Assembly: GCA_008933995.1 (NCBI GenBank) | Contig: WARS01002855.1 | Coordinates: 590,001 to 654,000, forward strand | Direction: 5' to 3' | DNA from: Datnioides undecimradiatus | Lineage: Eukaryota > Chordata > Actinopteri > Lobotiformes > Datnioididae | Length of the DNA: 64,000 bases | Shown: positions 48,301 through 59,000 of the stretch, in pieces | Position numbering within the stretch: the first letter of the stretch is position 1 | Layout of the letters: each line of letters begins with the position of its first letter | Program-made: the position numbers and the translations under genes | The notes under the pieces: model-generated | Database searches by the model: none | The model's input: the letters and a program-made list of their open reading frames with translations, nothing else | What the model was told of the DNA's origin: nothing

Positions 48301-48839
48301 TTATCTTTAGGTTTTTTGTAATTAATTTTTAATATATTTGACAGATCTCAGGGTTTTAATGGAATCACAGATATATTTGTTTTAGAAACACCCAGGCTCG
48401 TTCAGTTTCAACAGAAAATAGCATACTTCATGCACATCAATGCTAATTCAAGCATCAATACAGTGACATTTTAATTTTCCCTCTACATTAGTTATTGATC
48501 ATCCTATCGACCAATCAGATTCAGTATCTCCTCTGTGGACCCACTGAATTTACATTTGCCTCAGTGATATGTGATTTATACACAATGGGAGTCTGTTTTT
48601 AAATTGATGATGTATTCTCATATGGAGGAGCAGTGGTTGCCATGGTAACAGATTAAAAACATCTTTTTCACACCCTGCATCTCTTCAGGTTTTGGCTACG
48701 TGTGCCTGATAATACAGACGGCCGGGAGCTGTGTGGTCGACTCACCCCGGGAGACAACTACAGGACGAGCTGGTTCACCTCCAGATGTTCCAACCAGCTG
48801 AAGAGGATCTGTGAGAGGAGACAAGCTACTCTGCAGTGA
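43602..48839 (+). CDS. Type II transmembrane C-type lectin-like receptor
   Basis: Proposed exons are 43602-43665, 43970-44101, 44535-44624, 45934-46098, 47041-47192, 47662-47795 and 48689-48839, giving about 295 residues with agreeing phases. The last five exons are secure and the first two are tentative. Order: short cytoplasmic tail with LLEEEQ; a TM helix in exon 3 (YFSLLCFLLIIITLLQTFC); a coiled-coil-like stalk (ETKLRALTNRLEKL) with one NST sequon; and a C-type lectin domain with CPAGW, KCFLF, YWLGL, WQWSDGS, LCGRL and RICE blocks and the conserved Cys pairs. The domain lacks the EPN or QPD sugar motif (KGPEFW there) and the WND triad, so classical calcium-dependent sugar binding is doubtful. 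A run of six Gly lies just before DEGWQW. It is CD209/CLEC4- or NK-receptor-like, but I cannot assign an orthologue. Confidence 0.82.
45357..45391 (+). repeat. TG microsatellite in lectin intron
   Basis: About 17 TG units. A second TG run at 45897-45921 sits in the polypyrimidine position just upstream of the stalk exon acceptor (cacag, 45929-45933). Confidence 0.9.
47811..47844 (+). repeat. GGA trinucleotide repeat in lectin intron
   Basis: About 11 GGA units, 16 bases after the donor of the penultimate coding exon. A CA run lies in the preceding intron at 47400-47416. Confidence 0.9.
48636..48649. promoter_or_regulatory. Perfect RFX X-box in last lectin intron
   Basis: gttgccatggtaac is a full palindromic X-box with both half sites perfect, about 40 bases upstream of the last coding exon. 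Confidence 0.5.
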
Positions 48840-48990
48840 GAGGAGAGGAGAGGAGAGGAGAGGACAGAGGAGAGGAGAGGAGAGGACAGAGGAGAGGAGA
48901 GGAGAGGAGGACAGAGGAGAGGACAGAGGAGAGGAGAGGAGAGGAGTGGAGGAGAGGACAGAGGAAAGGAGAGAGGAGGAAGGATGAGAA
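48838..48990 (+). repeat. Purine tract (GGAGA)n at the lectin stop codon
   Basis: A 150-base, almost pure purine strand made of aggag/agaggacag units begins within the TGA stop codon itself and forms the start of the 3' UTR. A canonical AATAAA follows at 49062-49067. Confidence 0.9.
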
Positions 48991-49067
48991 GTGTGCATCT
49001 GATCAACAGCCATGTGCTGCTGATGGTGTGTATTAAAAGTCTTAATTACAATGCTGATCATAATAAA

Positions 49068-49700
49068 ATGCTTACCTCACTGTATTTACTCATAAATGGT
49101 TCTTATTTGTTTTACATCTTTGTTTGTCTCATTTCTGTTGTTTATGACTTTGTTGCTGTTGCACATTTGATTGTGACAGCTCCCTCTACAACCCCCTGTA
49201 CGCAGTTCATTCATATTTATTTAATTCATTCTGGAGTTTTAAAATAATCAGATTAAATATTAAATAATAATTCAAAAATATGTTTTTCTAAAGTTTTTAA
49301 CTAGTAATGCATTAAAAATAATAGTACGCAGGTGACATATGACATCATTGTTTATCTGATAAACATTTTTGTGTTTATAGGAACGATCATATTGCTATAA
49401 ACATAAAAATGTTCACTTATCATTAGCTTTTTCTGGAGATTTCACCCACGTTTAATAGTTTCAGTGCACTGCCTGCTGTTTTCAGGTTAAGAAATGAGCC
49501 CAGTGTTTATGCAGATTAGATCATAAATCACAGCTTTTAATTGTCTTGATGCATTTTCTAAATATTTAAATGTTAAAATCAGAAACACGCTGAATGTCCC
49601 TAATGATTATCTCCATCAGGAGTAACTCGCCCTGCACCTGCTGCTGCGCCTCCCCGGCGCGTCCAGCAGGGGGCGGTGCTTTCAAACATTACCCAGAGCG
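49068..49700. other. Lectin-cox6b1 spacer
   Basis: AT-rich intergenic DNA of about 630 bases between the lectin polyadenylation signal and the cox6b1 promoter. Nothing else is recognised. Confidence 0.6.
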
Positions 49701-49711
49701 TCAGTCTCGGT

Positions 49712-49729
49712 TTCCCGGCATGCTTTGCG
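49712..49729 (+). promoter_or_regulatory. ZNF143/Staf-type site in cox6b1 promoter
   Basis: ttcccggcatgctttgcg matches the core of the ZNF143 (SBS) motif, whose usual form is TTCCCAGCATGCCTTGCG, with two differences. It lies about 65-80 bases before the 5' UTR donor (49794/49795), as is typical for housekeeping and mitochondrial gene promoters. The surrounding 49620-49770 is GC-rich with no TATA box. Confidence 0.6.
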
Positions 49730-50528
49730 ACTGGGCGGCCCTGCTGGGTTTAAGGATTGAGGATTGAGATTACAGCGGAATTTCTCTGTGAAAGGTAAAG
49801 AAAACGTTTTCGTTCTTCTTCATTAAAACGGTGCTGATAATTACATTTAAATACATTTATTTTTATTAAATTATCTGTTTTTCTGCGGCGGTTTCGTTTG
49901 ACGTGAAAGGCATCAGTATACAGTGAACAGCTGACCCGGATTAACGGTAATTTAATCTAATTTTATCTCAAACCCCAGTGAAGCTAACTGTAACTATTTT
50001 TAATAACAGGTTCATTTCGACTCGTTTTATTCGCCACAAACAGCTGAGAGACCGCCGTCACTGAATAACTACAGACTAACGTTAGCGTTATCATCTGATG
50101 CGTGCAGCCGCGTAATGCCGAACTGCGTTTGAAAAAGGTGCTTTTCTATAATTTTCCCGTGTTGTTGCTAAAAAATAAAAACAAAATAAACAAATAATAT
50201 ATTTCATCCTTCAGTGAAGTCATCCGGTTAATTCGGCCATAGATACAGTCACTAATACCGGTTTATTTGAAGTAAATGAGTAAGTTATTAGTTGGTGCTC
50301 ACAGCGATCCACTTCCCTATTTGGCGAGGTTTTCAAATGGGGGTCTCTCTGGAAGATCTGCCTCTCTGTGTTAGGGAGCCCGACTGATATGGGATTGCAA
50401 GAAGATCACTAATTATTTTATTTTACAAAAACAGATCACGCATCAGTAGACAGCTCCACAGGCTCCACAGGCTCCACTGTCCTGTGTGTCGCTGCTAACG
50501 TGCTGTTTGTCCTCTGCAGCAGCTGAAG

Positions 50529-51747
50529 ATGTCGGAGCAGATGGAGGAGAAGATCAAGAACTACAGGACGGCTCCGTTCGACGCCCGCTTCCCCAACACC
50601 AACCAGACCCGCAACTGTTTCCAGAACTATCTGGGTAAACCTCCTGCACGCTGTTTACTACTGTGCATTAACATCAGACTCTGCGGCGGCTGTTACAGGT
50701 CTTTCTTAATGTTTCCTGCCACTGATGTGGATTCTATCTGTCAGACCGAAACAGGGGGCCGAATCCAACCTGAGCGTTTAACCGAAGCAGGTAAAGACGG
50801 GTGCAGGTCACGTCTGCACCTGAGAGTCGCTTTGCTTTGCTCTGCCTGTCTTCACCTCATCGCAAACATCACCACGTTGCTCGGCTTCGACTGCAGCTCA
50901 GCTCAGACTGAAACAGAAAAGTGTTTCAGCGAGCGTCGTCGCTCCCTCGCTCTCTCTCATCTGGACTCATTAAGGCTTTAATGTGCCGTTAAATGTGTTT
51001 TCCAAGATGTCTGAGGGTCTGCTGGAGACTACGTGCTCCCTCAGCTCGAGACGTAACGAGGTGATGGGATTATCTCTGTCTCAGCTTCCTCCAAGTCAAA
51101 CTCGTGCTGTTTGACGCTCTGCTCAGCGCGGCTGCAGTTCAGCTTCATGTTGGTGGGAGTTAAACATCTGATCTGGCTGAGTTTGTGCATGTAAACATCC
51201 CATCCTGTGGATTTATGTATGTAAACACCTTCGCGGACACACGGCGACTGGTTGAGAGATCAAAACACACCTGCAGGCAGGTGATCAGAGACCTGGGTGC
51301 TGTTAATAAGGTTTATACGATCAGAGAACGGGATAAGGTTTTTATGTAACAGGGAGTTTTGATTCTTTTTGCAGCCCAGACTTTCTAAAACCCAAACTAT
51401 GGTCCGGGAGCCTGAACAAGGCCTCGCTCTGAGCCGTGCCGGCTCGTTGTTTCCTGCTCTCACGTCTTTTTCTCCCTGTTCTCTGCAGATTTCCACAGAT
51501 GTAACAAGGCTCTGTCTGCCAAAGACCAGGACACAGCTCCCTGCATCTGGTACCAGAGGGTCTACAAGAGCCTGTGCCCCATCAGCTGGGTGAGTAGCAC
51601 CAGGACACGGAGCAACTGCCAAAAGAGATAAAACCCTACACGCATCATGTCCGGGACTGATTTCACATTTAAACAGCGTTGTCTCTCCTGCAGGTTCAGA
51701 AGTGGGACGAGCAGTTGGAGGCGGGAACCTTCCCCGGAAAGATCTGA
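50529..51747 (+). CDS. cox6b1: Cytochrome c oxidase subunit 6B
   Basis: Three coding exons (50529-50634, 51489-51589, 51694-51747) encode 86 residues, the exact family length. An upstream non-coding exon probably ends at 49794 (aaag/gtaaag). The protein is a small soluble subunit on the intermembrane-space side of mitochondrial complex IV, where it bridges the two monomers. The family twin-cysteine motifs are intact: CFQNYLDFHRC (C-X9-C) and [12 protein letters not shown] (C-X10-C). [16 protein letters not shown] and GTFPGKI flank them, nearly as in human COX6B1. There is no cleavable presequence, as expected for a Mia40-imported protein. A polyadenylation signal AATAAA lies at 51817-51822. 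COX6B2 is the alternative paralogue, but the sequence reads as the ubiquitous form. Confidence 0.96.
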
Positions 51748-51822
51748 GCGAGCGCGCTCCTCTTCATCCTCCCGTCTCAGCGTGGGGCGTCTGCTGTTAC
51801 TGTACAGAAGCATCTCAATAAA

Positions 51823-52620
51823 TTCTAACGTGTCACTGTGAAGCCTGCTGGGTTTGTCCTCACAACTGCCCCGGATGCAAATCAGAGAGGTGCTTTTATT
51901 TTGAAAAGCAAAAGCGTGAACCCCGTGCACAGGGCCCAGAGTCGCCACAGGGCGTTCAAACAGTCTGATATACGGGACGTGGTCGTACACGCAGGGAGAA
52001 ACAGCTTCCATTTCACATTTTAACAAAAATATGAGATGGAAAATGGCAAAAAAAAAACAGTTATTAAAAATAATAATTAAAATCAGGTGAGTTTTATTTA
52101 TTTAGCTTAAAATCAAAATGTTGCATCAGAAGACCTCTCAACAGGAACAACATGAAACCACCTAACGTAAAAAATCCTGTTTACATGAGAAAACATTAAC
52201 AAAACAGAAAGAAGTGAGTGTACATTTACAATGTTACACGAATAAAGTGTAGATCTGTTTAGTAAAGAGTAAATAAAGTAACTAGTAAATAAATAAAAAC
52301 ACTTCAAAACTGAGATAAACAACAAACTGAAGCTGCAAAGCTCCAGAGACAGACTCTAAGGAGGAGGTGCAGGTCGTGACCGCTGAAATGCGCTAAACTC
52401 ATTGCGTCATTATTTCAATATGAAGCGCAATCAGCTGACTTTTGTTATTGTCTGAGTCACACGCGGGTGGCGGAGACTGGCGGAGCTGCAGCGCGTGCAT
52501 TAGATGACACCTATTACATCCGGTTTCACTTCAAACTCGTGTGGAAGTTTGTTCACAACGCACAGAATGTTTGAAATGTGCTCGTTTGCGCAGCTGGAGC
52601 GTCATCTGCGCTGCGCCGCA
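51823..52620. other. cox6b1-slc2a3 spacer
   Basis: AT-rich to 52330, then turning GC-rich. No exon seen. The antisense frame 51562-52026 overlaps the last cox6b1 exon and is a shadow. Confidence 0.55.
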
Positions 52621-52626
52621 TGACCC

Positions 52627-52640
52627 GTTGCCTCGGTAAC
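52627..52640. promoter_or_regulatory. RFX X-box upstream of slc2a3
   Basis: gttgcctcggtaac fits GTNRCC-N2-RGYAAC. It sits at the left of a CpG-rich block (52600-53480) that looks like the slc2a3 promoter. Confidence 0.45.
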
Positions 52641-52851
52641 GGACCGCGTTGCATCAGCATCCGCAGCATCAACCAGCGGCTACTGTCAAGGTCGCCAGCG
52701 AGAGGCACCATGGGAAGGCGAGGAGGACGGGATGGAGAGGGGAGGAGGGAGGGTCACAGTGATCCCCTCACGACCCTCGGGAAGCACCCCATCGCGCATG
52801 CGCTCACTCTTTAGTCAACTGCGCCGACCAAGTAACCGAATAAAGCCCGCG

Positions 52852-52861
52852 CCATAATAGG
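52852..52861. promoter_or_regulatory. Consensus CArG box (SRF site) upstream of slc2a3
   Basis: ccataatagg is a perfect CC(A/T)6GG element in the CpG-rich block ahead of the presumed first exon. SRF control would fit activity- or serum-responsive expression, but that is inferred from the motif alone. Confidence 0.4.
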
Positions 52862-52979
52862 ACATCGGGCGCCGCCTCGGCTCACGGGATGCTGCGATGA
52901 TGCACAGGAGTGACGGATTTCTGCACGTAAACGCGGAGGGGCGGAGCAACGTCACGGCATCCCAGCATTCCAGTTTTTC

Positions 52980-53132
52980 ATAGGTTGATGGAGGGGATGG
53001 GAAGAAAAAAAATAAAAACAAGTGCGTGCTCCTACGTGCGGCTCCCCTCGCAGCTCCTGCATGAGACGAATTACAAGGGGAGAGGAGAGAGGCACTGCTG
53101 CGGCTGCACCGAGGGTTCCTTTGTCACGACAG
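52980..53132 (+). other. Probable 5' UTR exon of slc2a3
   Basis: A strong donor (cacgacag/gtgagcgg, exon end 53132) closes a GC-rich stretch, and the next acceptor is ttttcttgcag at 53422-53432. The start of the exon is a guess, since no TATA box is seen. Confidence 0.4.
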
Positions 53133-53549
53133 GTGAGCGGCTCTGCACTCTGCAGCTTCTGCATGAATCCGAGGTTGTGGTGCTTTAGAGAAATCTGCAG
53201 CTTGCTCCAGTTTGACGGACAGTGCAGACAGAAGGAGGTTAGAACCGACGGGAGCGCATCTACATCTGCACCCTGCGCTTCACAGCTTCACTGATGCTCC
53301 ACAAAACGCATGATGTCGATTGTTAGTGATTGGTTTCGCGATGGGCAGGAGGGGAAAGCGGTCGTGTCCTTCCTGGCACAGCCGGCTGGTACCACGGACA
53401 GCGCCTAACGAGGTTTGCTCCTTTTCTTGCAGCTGTCAGCGCCGGCGGGCGGGTCCTGCGAAGCTCTTAACCACCACCTGAGGATCTCATCTCTGCATCC
53501 TGCAGCTGGAGTTAAATCTCCCCGCCGATCATCCGTCTAGTTCCAGAAG

Positions 53550-54442
53550 ATGGAAGGACAGGCGAGTGGTCATCTTACTTCACAGCTTCTGCCGCAGGCC
53601 TCGTGCAGGAAGTGCTTTTACATCAGACTGAATGTCTTTTTTAATGTTTGAAGGAATCGTTTTATAAACAGTTGAGTGTTTGTTGCATCTTCAGTCCGTC
53701 TTTACAACTCACGAGTTGACCCGAGTTGTAAAACTGTGCGTCTGTGCAGGGCTGCGTGGGCTGCGTGGGCGCCGTGTGCCTGTATGCATGCCATAATAAC
53801 CGTGAGTCACCCACGAGCACTGCAGATGTGTGTGTGTGTGTGTGTGTGTGTATGAGAGAAACATCATGTACTATGTATGCTCGGGATGCTTTTCGGTGTA
53901 TGTGCACTCGTTTTGACATCACGCGTGGTGCTGCGGTTTCAGCCTACGCGTTGATTTTAAAGCACATTTTTCTGATGTTTTGATCAAAAACTGTTTGATT
54001 TTGTTTGCAGAACATATTTCTAAAATGCAAAACAAACAAATGAAACGACTGGACGATAAATGCATTACTGTAAAGCTGCAGGCTCCAGTTTCTGGAATTG
54101 CTGTGATGAAACACACTGGTCTCTCAGTCTGTGCACGTATACGTATAAGTCACAGATGAATGCAACACGTTCCTCATCGGGTTCGCTGAAAGGAACTCTG
54201 GGAACTGTAGGAAGTTTAATTAGAAGCAGGGGAAAAGAAATCCAATGTGTTTTTGTCATTTTTGTGAAAAGTTTAGTTTCAACTGAACTAAAATATAAAA
54301 TTATTCGTTATCCATTAAAACTGGAATCTGATTGGCCACCCTATTATCCTAAAGGATGATTGGCTGTCTGCCCAGTAAGAGGCGGGACCTTGGCTCAAAC
54401 CTAATTAAATACAGGGATTTAAGAAACTGTTGCATTGTGATG

Positions 54443-54484
<42 letters not shown>

Positions 54485-54964
54485 GCGTTTCCATCCATTG
54501 TGTCTGACCAAAGCAAGTGCGTAAATCACTGACATAAACAATTGTTGTTTACGCACGTCAGCGTAAACAAGAAGGGGCCTCGCTCTTACAAACGATGCTC
54601 CGCAGCGCCACCGGTGGTCAAAACTCCACGCCGCTCCTTTAAGTGACAACAGTATTCAGTGGGCAGTGAACTCACCTCCCTGACCTTCAGCTCCAGCTGC
54701 TCTTTGTTTAGCTGCACCAGATGTGTGTCATCTTGATGGGTGTTTGTGTGTGTAAACATGCATCCCCGTGTCCCTCGGGGGCGTCCTGTCACGTTGTGAC
54801 TTTGCATCCCGCTCCAGATATCGATCGGCTCGTCGATACAGGACCCGAGCGCCGGACCCGGGCGTTTAAATCCAGCTCGCACCTTTAAACAGCTCGATGC
54901 GTTCAACTCCAAAGTTTGAGCTGATTGGAGCTTCAAAGAGAAACGGATGTAGGTCAGATGTTGG

Positions 54965-55005
<41 letters not shown>

Positions 55006-55973
55006 ACTAGCAGGAGTCTTACATTAGTTAATGAGCCGCATTTGTGTTTGTGTGTGCAGGGCTGTGCTGTGGCTACTTTCAGCGCATGTCAATAAAGCTG
55101 TCACTTCCAGGCTGTTGCCATGGAGACAAAGGGAGGAGGGAGGGGACGAGGGCAGCTATATGTATGTGTTGGCTGGACGGAGGGAGAGAGAGAGAGAGAG
55201 CAATGAGGCAGGAAGAAAGATGACGTTGTTGTTGGAAGACAAAGTGAGTGTGGAGTTTGAGAAGGACATTTTGATGAGTCATAGCGGTCATGTGACTCAC
55301 ACCCATACAGTCGCTGTGTGTGAAACACCTGTAGGTGTGTGACGGCCGCCTGTGCACCGGCTGCAGGAGAGTCCCTTCGTACTGTCCGGTCTGAACGTTA
55401 AAGCTTACGGGCCGCGTGCACGGCATCAGGCCGGATTTGTGTGTGGGGACAGCGTGATCACATTCTGTCTTCTTGACGACGGTTACCATAGTGACACAGC
55501 ATCTGCTCAGCAAATCCTGGTGCTGCAACAGGCTGCTAACGCAGAACTTTGAGGGGTTTAATTGGATGGCTTGTGAAACATCCTCGACACGGGACGTTCG
55601 GTCTCTGAATGAGATTAAAATCCAGCTGAATGACGAACGAACAGGCTTCAGATCTGATTTAAAAATACATTCATCAGATAAAAAAGGATTTCAGCTGTTT
55701 GAACAAAGCCGTGTGACTGCGGAGGCTTTGTGACGCCACAGATCCCAAATGAGATTCTGGTTCGTTAAGCGTCAAAGTGCCTAAAAGCAGCCGCGCCGGT
55801 GTTTGACCCGCACACTCATGTTACTGATCCGCACCTGAGGCATTGTGGGTGCAGTCATGTGACCGATAATTCGTACTGAGTCACTGTGACTTGACAAAAA
55901 ATCCAGAGGCAGACAGAGGAGAGGAGAGAGACAGAGGAAAGAGGAAGGTGAGCGCCGGGGCAAATATAGCAGG

Positions 55974-56023
<50 letters not shown>

Positions 56024-59000
56024 TTGATAGGCAGCTCTTTGCTGCGTCCTGAGTCTCCACCATCAGTTGCATTCGGGTCCCGTGACGCGCTCCGGGCTCT
56101 TTTCTGTCCGTCTCCTCTAATTAACTTTAATCCGAAGCGATGTTGACGATGTCGGGCGGATGATGAAGGATCAGTTGGAAGTTCGCTCGAAGTTCTCATA
56201 ACGATCTCCAGACGCTCAGAGACGCTCTCAAAGGCCAGTGAACGCTTTCATGACTCCATGCAAACAGTTAAAGCTGCTGCAAAAACCTGCATTAAATCAT
56301 TTCGTGGTGATTTCTGCTGATTATATTTAAGGCAGCGGCAGAGGACGAGACTTTTTGCATCTTCAGGATTACACATCAGAATAACTCCTCGTCTGCTGCA
56401 TCTTATCTTCCCAATGTGCTGCTGGCAGGTCTCCACCACCACTTTACAGCTGAAACTCAGCCAAATGAATAAGACTTTGGTTAATCCCGCATTTCTGCAC
56501 TCTCATTCATTTTGCATGAATTATGCATTGATCTCTGCTTTTGCGTCTACGTGATTTCCACCTGACCGTAAACCATAAACCATCATATGAGTCCCGGTGG
56601 ATGTCAGCGCTGAATCTATAAATACTATAGCTCATGATCCAGTGTCTTCAGTTTGGCTGCACACCAGCAACTTTCTTCCTGTTTCATGAGTCAAAATGTG
56701 CAACTTTAAAGCACAAAAAGACCAAACGTCCGTCTGCGGACACGCCCAGAGAGCTGCGGCGGCTTTCAGAGCCTGCGTCGCCAGATCATCGATCACTCCT
56801 AAATGTCAGCTAAATCCTCAGGGAGCGAACGAAAGGAGAGAGAAGAACAGCGAAGAGGCTGTTTGGTCATTAACCGTGAAGGCTGCAGAAGACTGGATTC
56901 ACTGAGTGAGCGGGGGAGGAGAGGGGAAAGATGGCGGATGTTGTTGGGTTCGTTGGGTTGGTGCTCGTCAAAGGAAAAGAAATGAGTCACATGACTGAAT
57001 TTAACATTCGGCGTGCAGACGGCCGACGCTGAAACACTGGAACCACGTCCGTCTGAATATTACAGCAGTTTTTTTAAGCTAGTCCCTCCGGGTGTTGCCA
57101 TGACGACGCCAAATCATGCCAACAACAACAAGAAACCTGACGCCGTGAGCGACTGTGATCCCAAACGGCTTCACGGACGCCTGGCTGTGTGTGTGCATCA
57201 CTGTAAACAGATGCAGCAGAGCACGGACGGCAGCATGCATCACTCCAAGGACAGCGCACGGAACAAGAAACGCAGCGGTGACATGAGTAAAAACAACGAT
57301 CACGTGTCAAAGGACGGACACTGAGATGATCGTTGAGTCGTGAGAAGTTTGTCTTTTAGAATGAGTTCAGCAGGAGCCCGGCAGCGACTCGAGCTAACGG
57401 CTGCAGGCGCGCGGCGAGCAGGAAGACGACTCATCCGACTGGTTGGTGTCGTCTTCGCTCCTCAGGGCTGAGGCTGTTTTTGTTGTCAATATTTATGTTG
57501 TTACAAAATAAAAACTAAACAAAGGACAACAGCCAACCTTTTACCCTGGGCTCGTCGGCAGGATGGTCACATGATCTGACCAACGTCTTCAGGCGTGAAC
57601 TAACTCGATGGAGGTGAGAGCTGCTGGTTTCCCTCCTTGGATAGTCTCCTCTGGGGCTCGTTGGTTCAGTTTGAGGCCTAAATGGACAGTTTATGAGATA
57701 TTTGTATGACGGTCGGTGACGGTCAGCTGCAGGCGTGGGCTGCCAAATATAAAAGAAACCATCCGTCAGCACTTTGAAACTCCTGGTTTGAATAATTCCT
57801 GTTTGACCTTCATCATTCCCCCCGTCCGATTGGTCCTGAGCGGCCCACCTGGCTTTAAATGAATCCTGAGAAGCGCAGCCCAATGCTAATACTGTCTGAC
57901 CTCGCTCTGATATTGTTGCACCAAGGGCAGCGGGATCACCTGAGGCCCGTCCAGGTCCCGGTACCGTCTCATATAGCAGCAGCACGTTCTGCCTCGTCAG
58001 CAGCGGGGCTCTTTATTACAGACCGCCGCTCACAGGCGTCAGCAGGGACGAACACACAGTGGCCTAATTTCTGCTGCCGTGACCCGAATTAACCCGCCAC
58101 CCACTTCATATGTCATATGTTTTGAACAATAAAAACAAAAACACGACTTATTTCCTGTGCGATGTGCATTGACGTGCAGTCTGAAATGCGACTCTTTTGT
58201 CTTTTTTAGACAGAAAAGTACCAAAGAGAGACATAAAACTACCACAAAGAGACTGAAAACGAGTAAAAATGATGCAAAACATCCACGCAGGAAACAGCAA
58301 AGAGACAAAATGGCCACAGAGACAAACTGAGTGTGTGTTCATCCACCCGTGCATCCTGTCTAAGAGGGGTGGAGGGTTGCTCTGCCGCCGTCTCCTCGGA
58401 GGAGTTTCCACATGTTTTCAGTGACTTTCATGGGTCAGTAAGAGACGAACAGTTAAAAATGAGACGATGTAAAAACTATTGACATGATTTTAACTTGTGC
58501 TCTCGGTAAAAACACACATTTCAAACATAGAAATGTTGTTTTATCGAGCTGTTTAACAGATAAAGCTGGTTTCGACTTGACGCTGTGACACCGGCCGGTT
58601 TGCATTAAGCCGATTCGCAAACCCATCGCCATGACAACAGCGACCCACCCCTTTAATACTCCTGATTGCATTACAGAGATGAATCGAGGGCGTCATGGGA
58701 GGCGACTCAGAGCAGGTGGACGGCTCCAGTATTGAATTTAGTCTGCGTTTAGTTGATTATACTGAAAAGATAAAAAAGAGCTGATCGCACTTTAACCAGC
58801 TGGCGTTGAATGTGCCGGGCCTACATGCACCAAGACGTTGCATATTAATCTTCTAATTTTCCAGCTTTTACGCGTCATTTGTATAGTTTTTCATTAAAGA
58901 CTTTGCATGAGGTACACGTGGTGGCAGCGACCCCAGTTTAAACGTGATGAGCGATGCTGTGTGGCCGCCTGTGGGCTGTGTCTATGTGCAGTCTCAGTGT

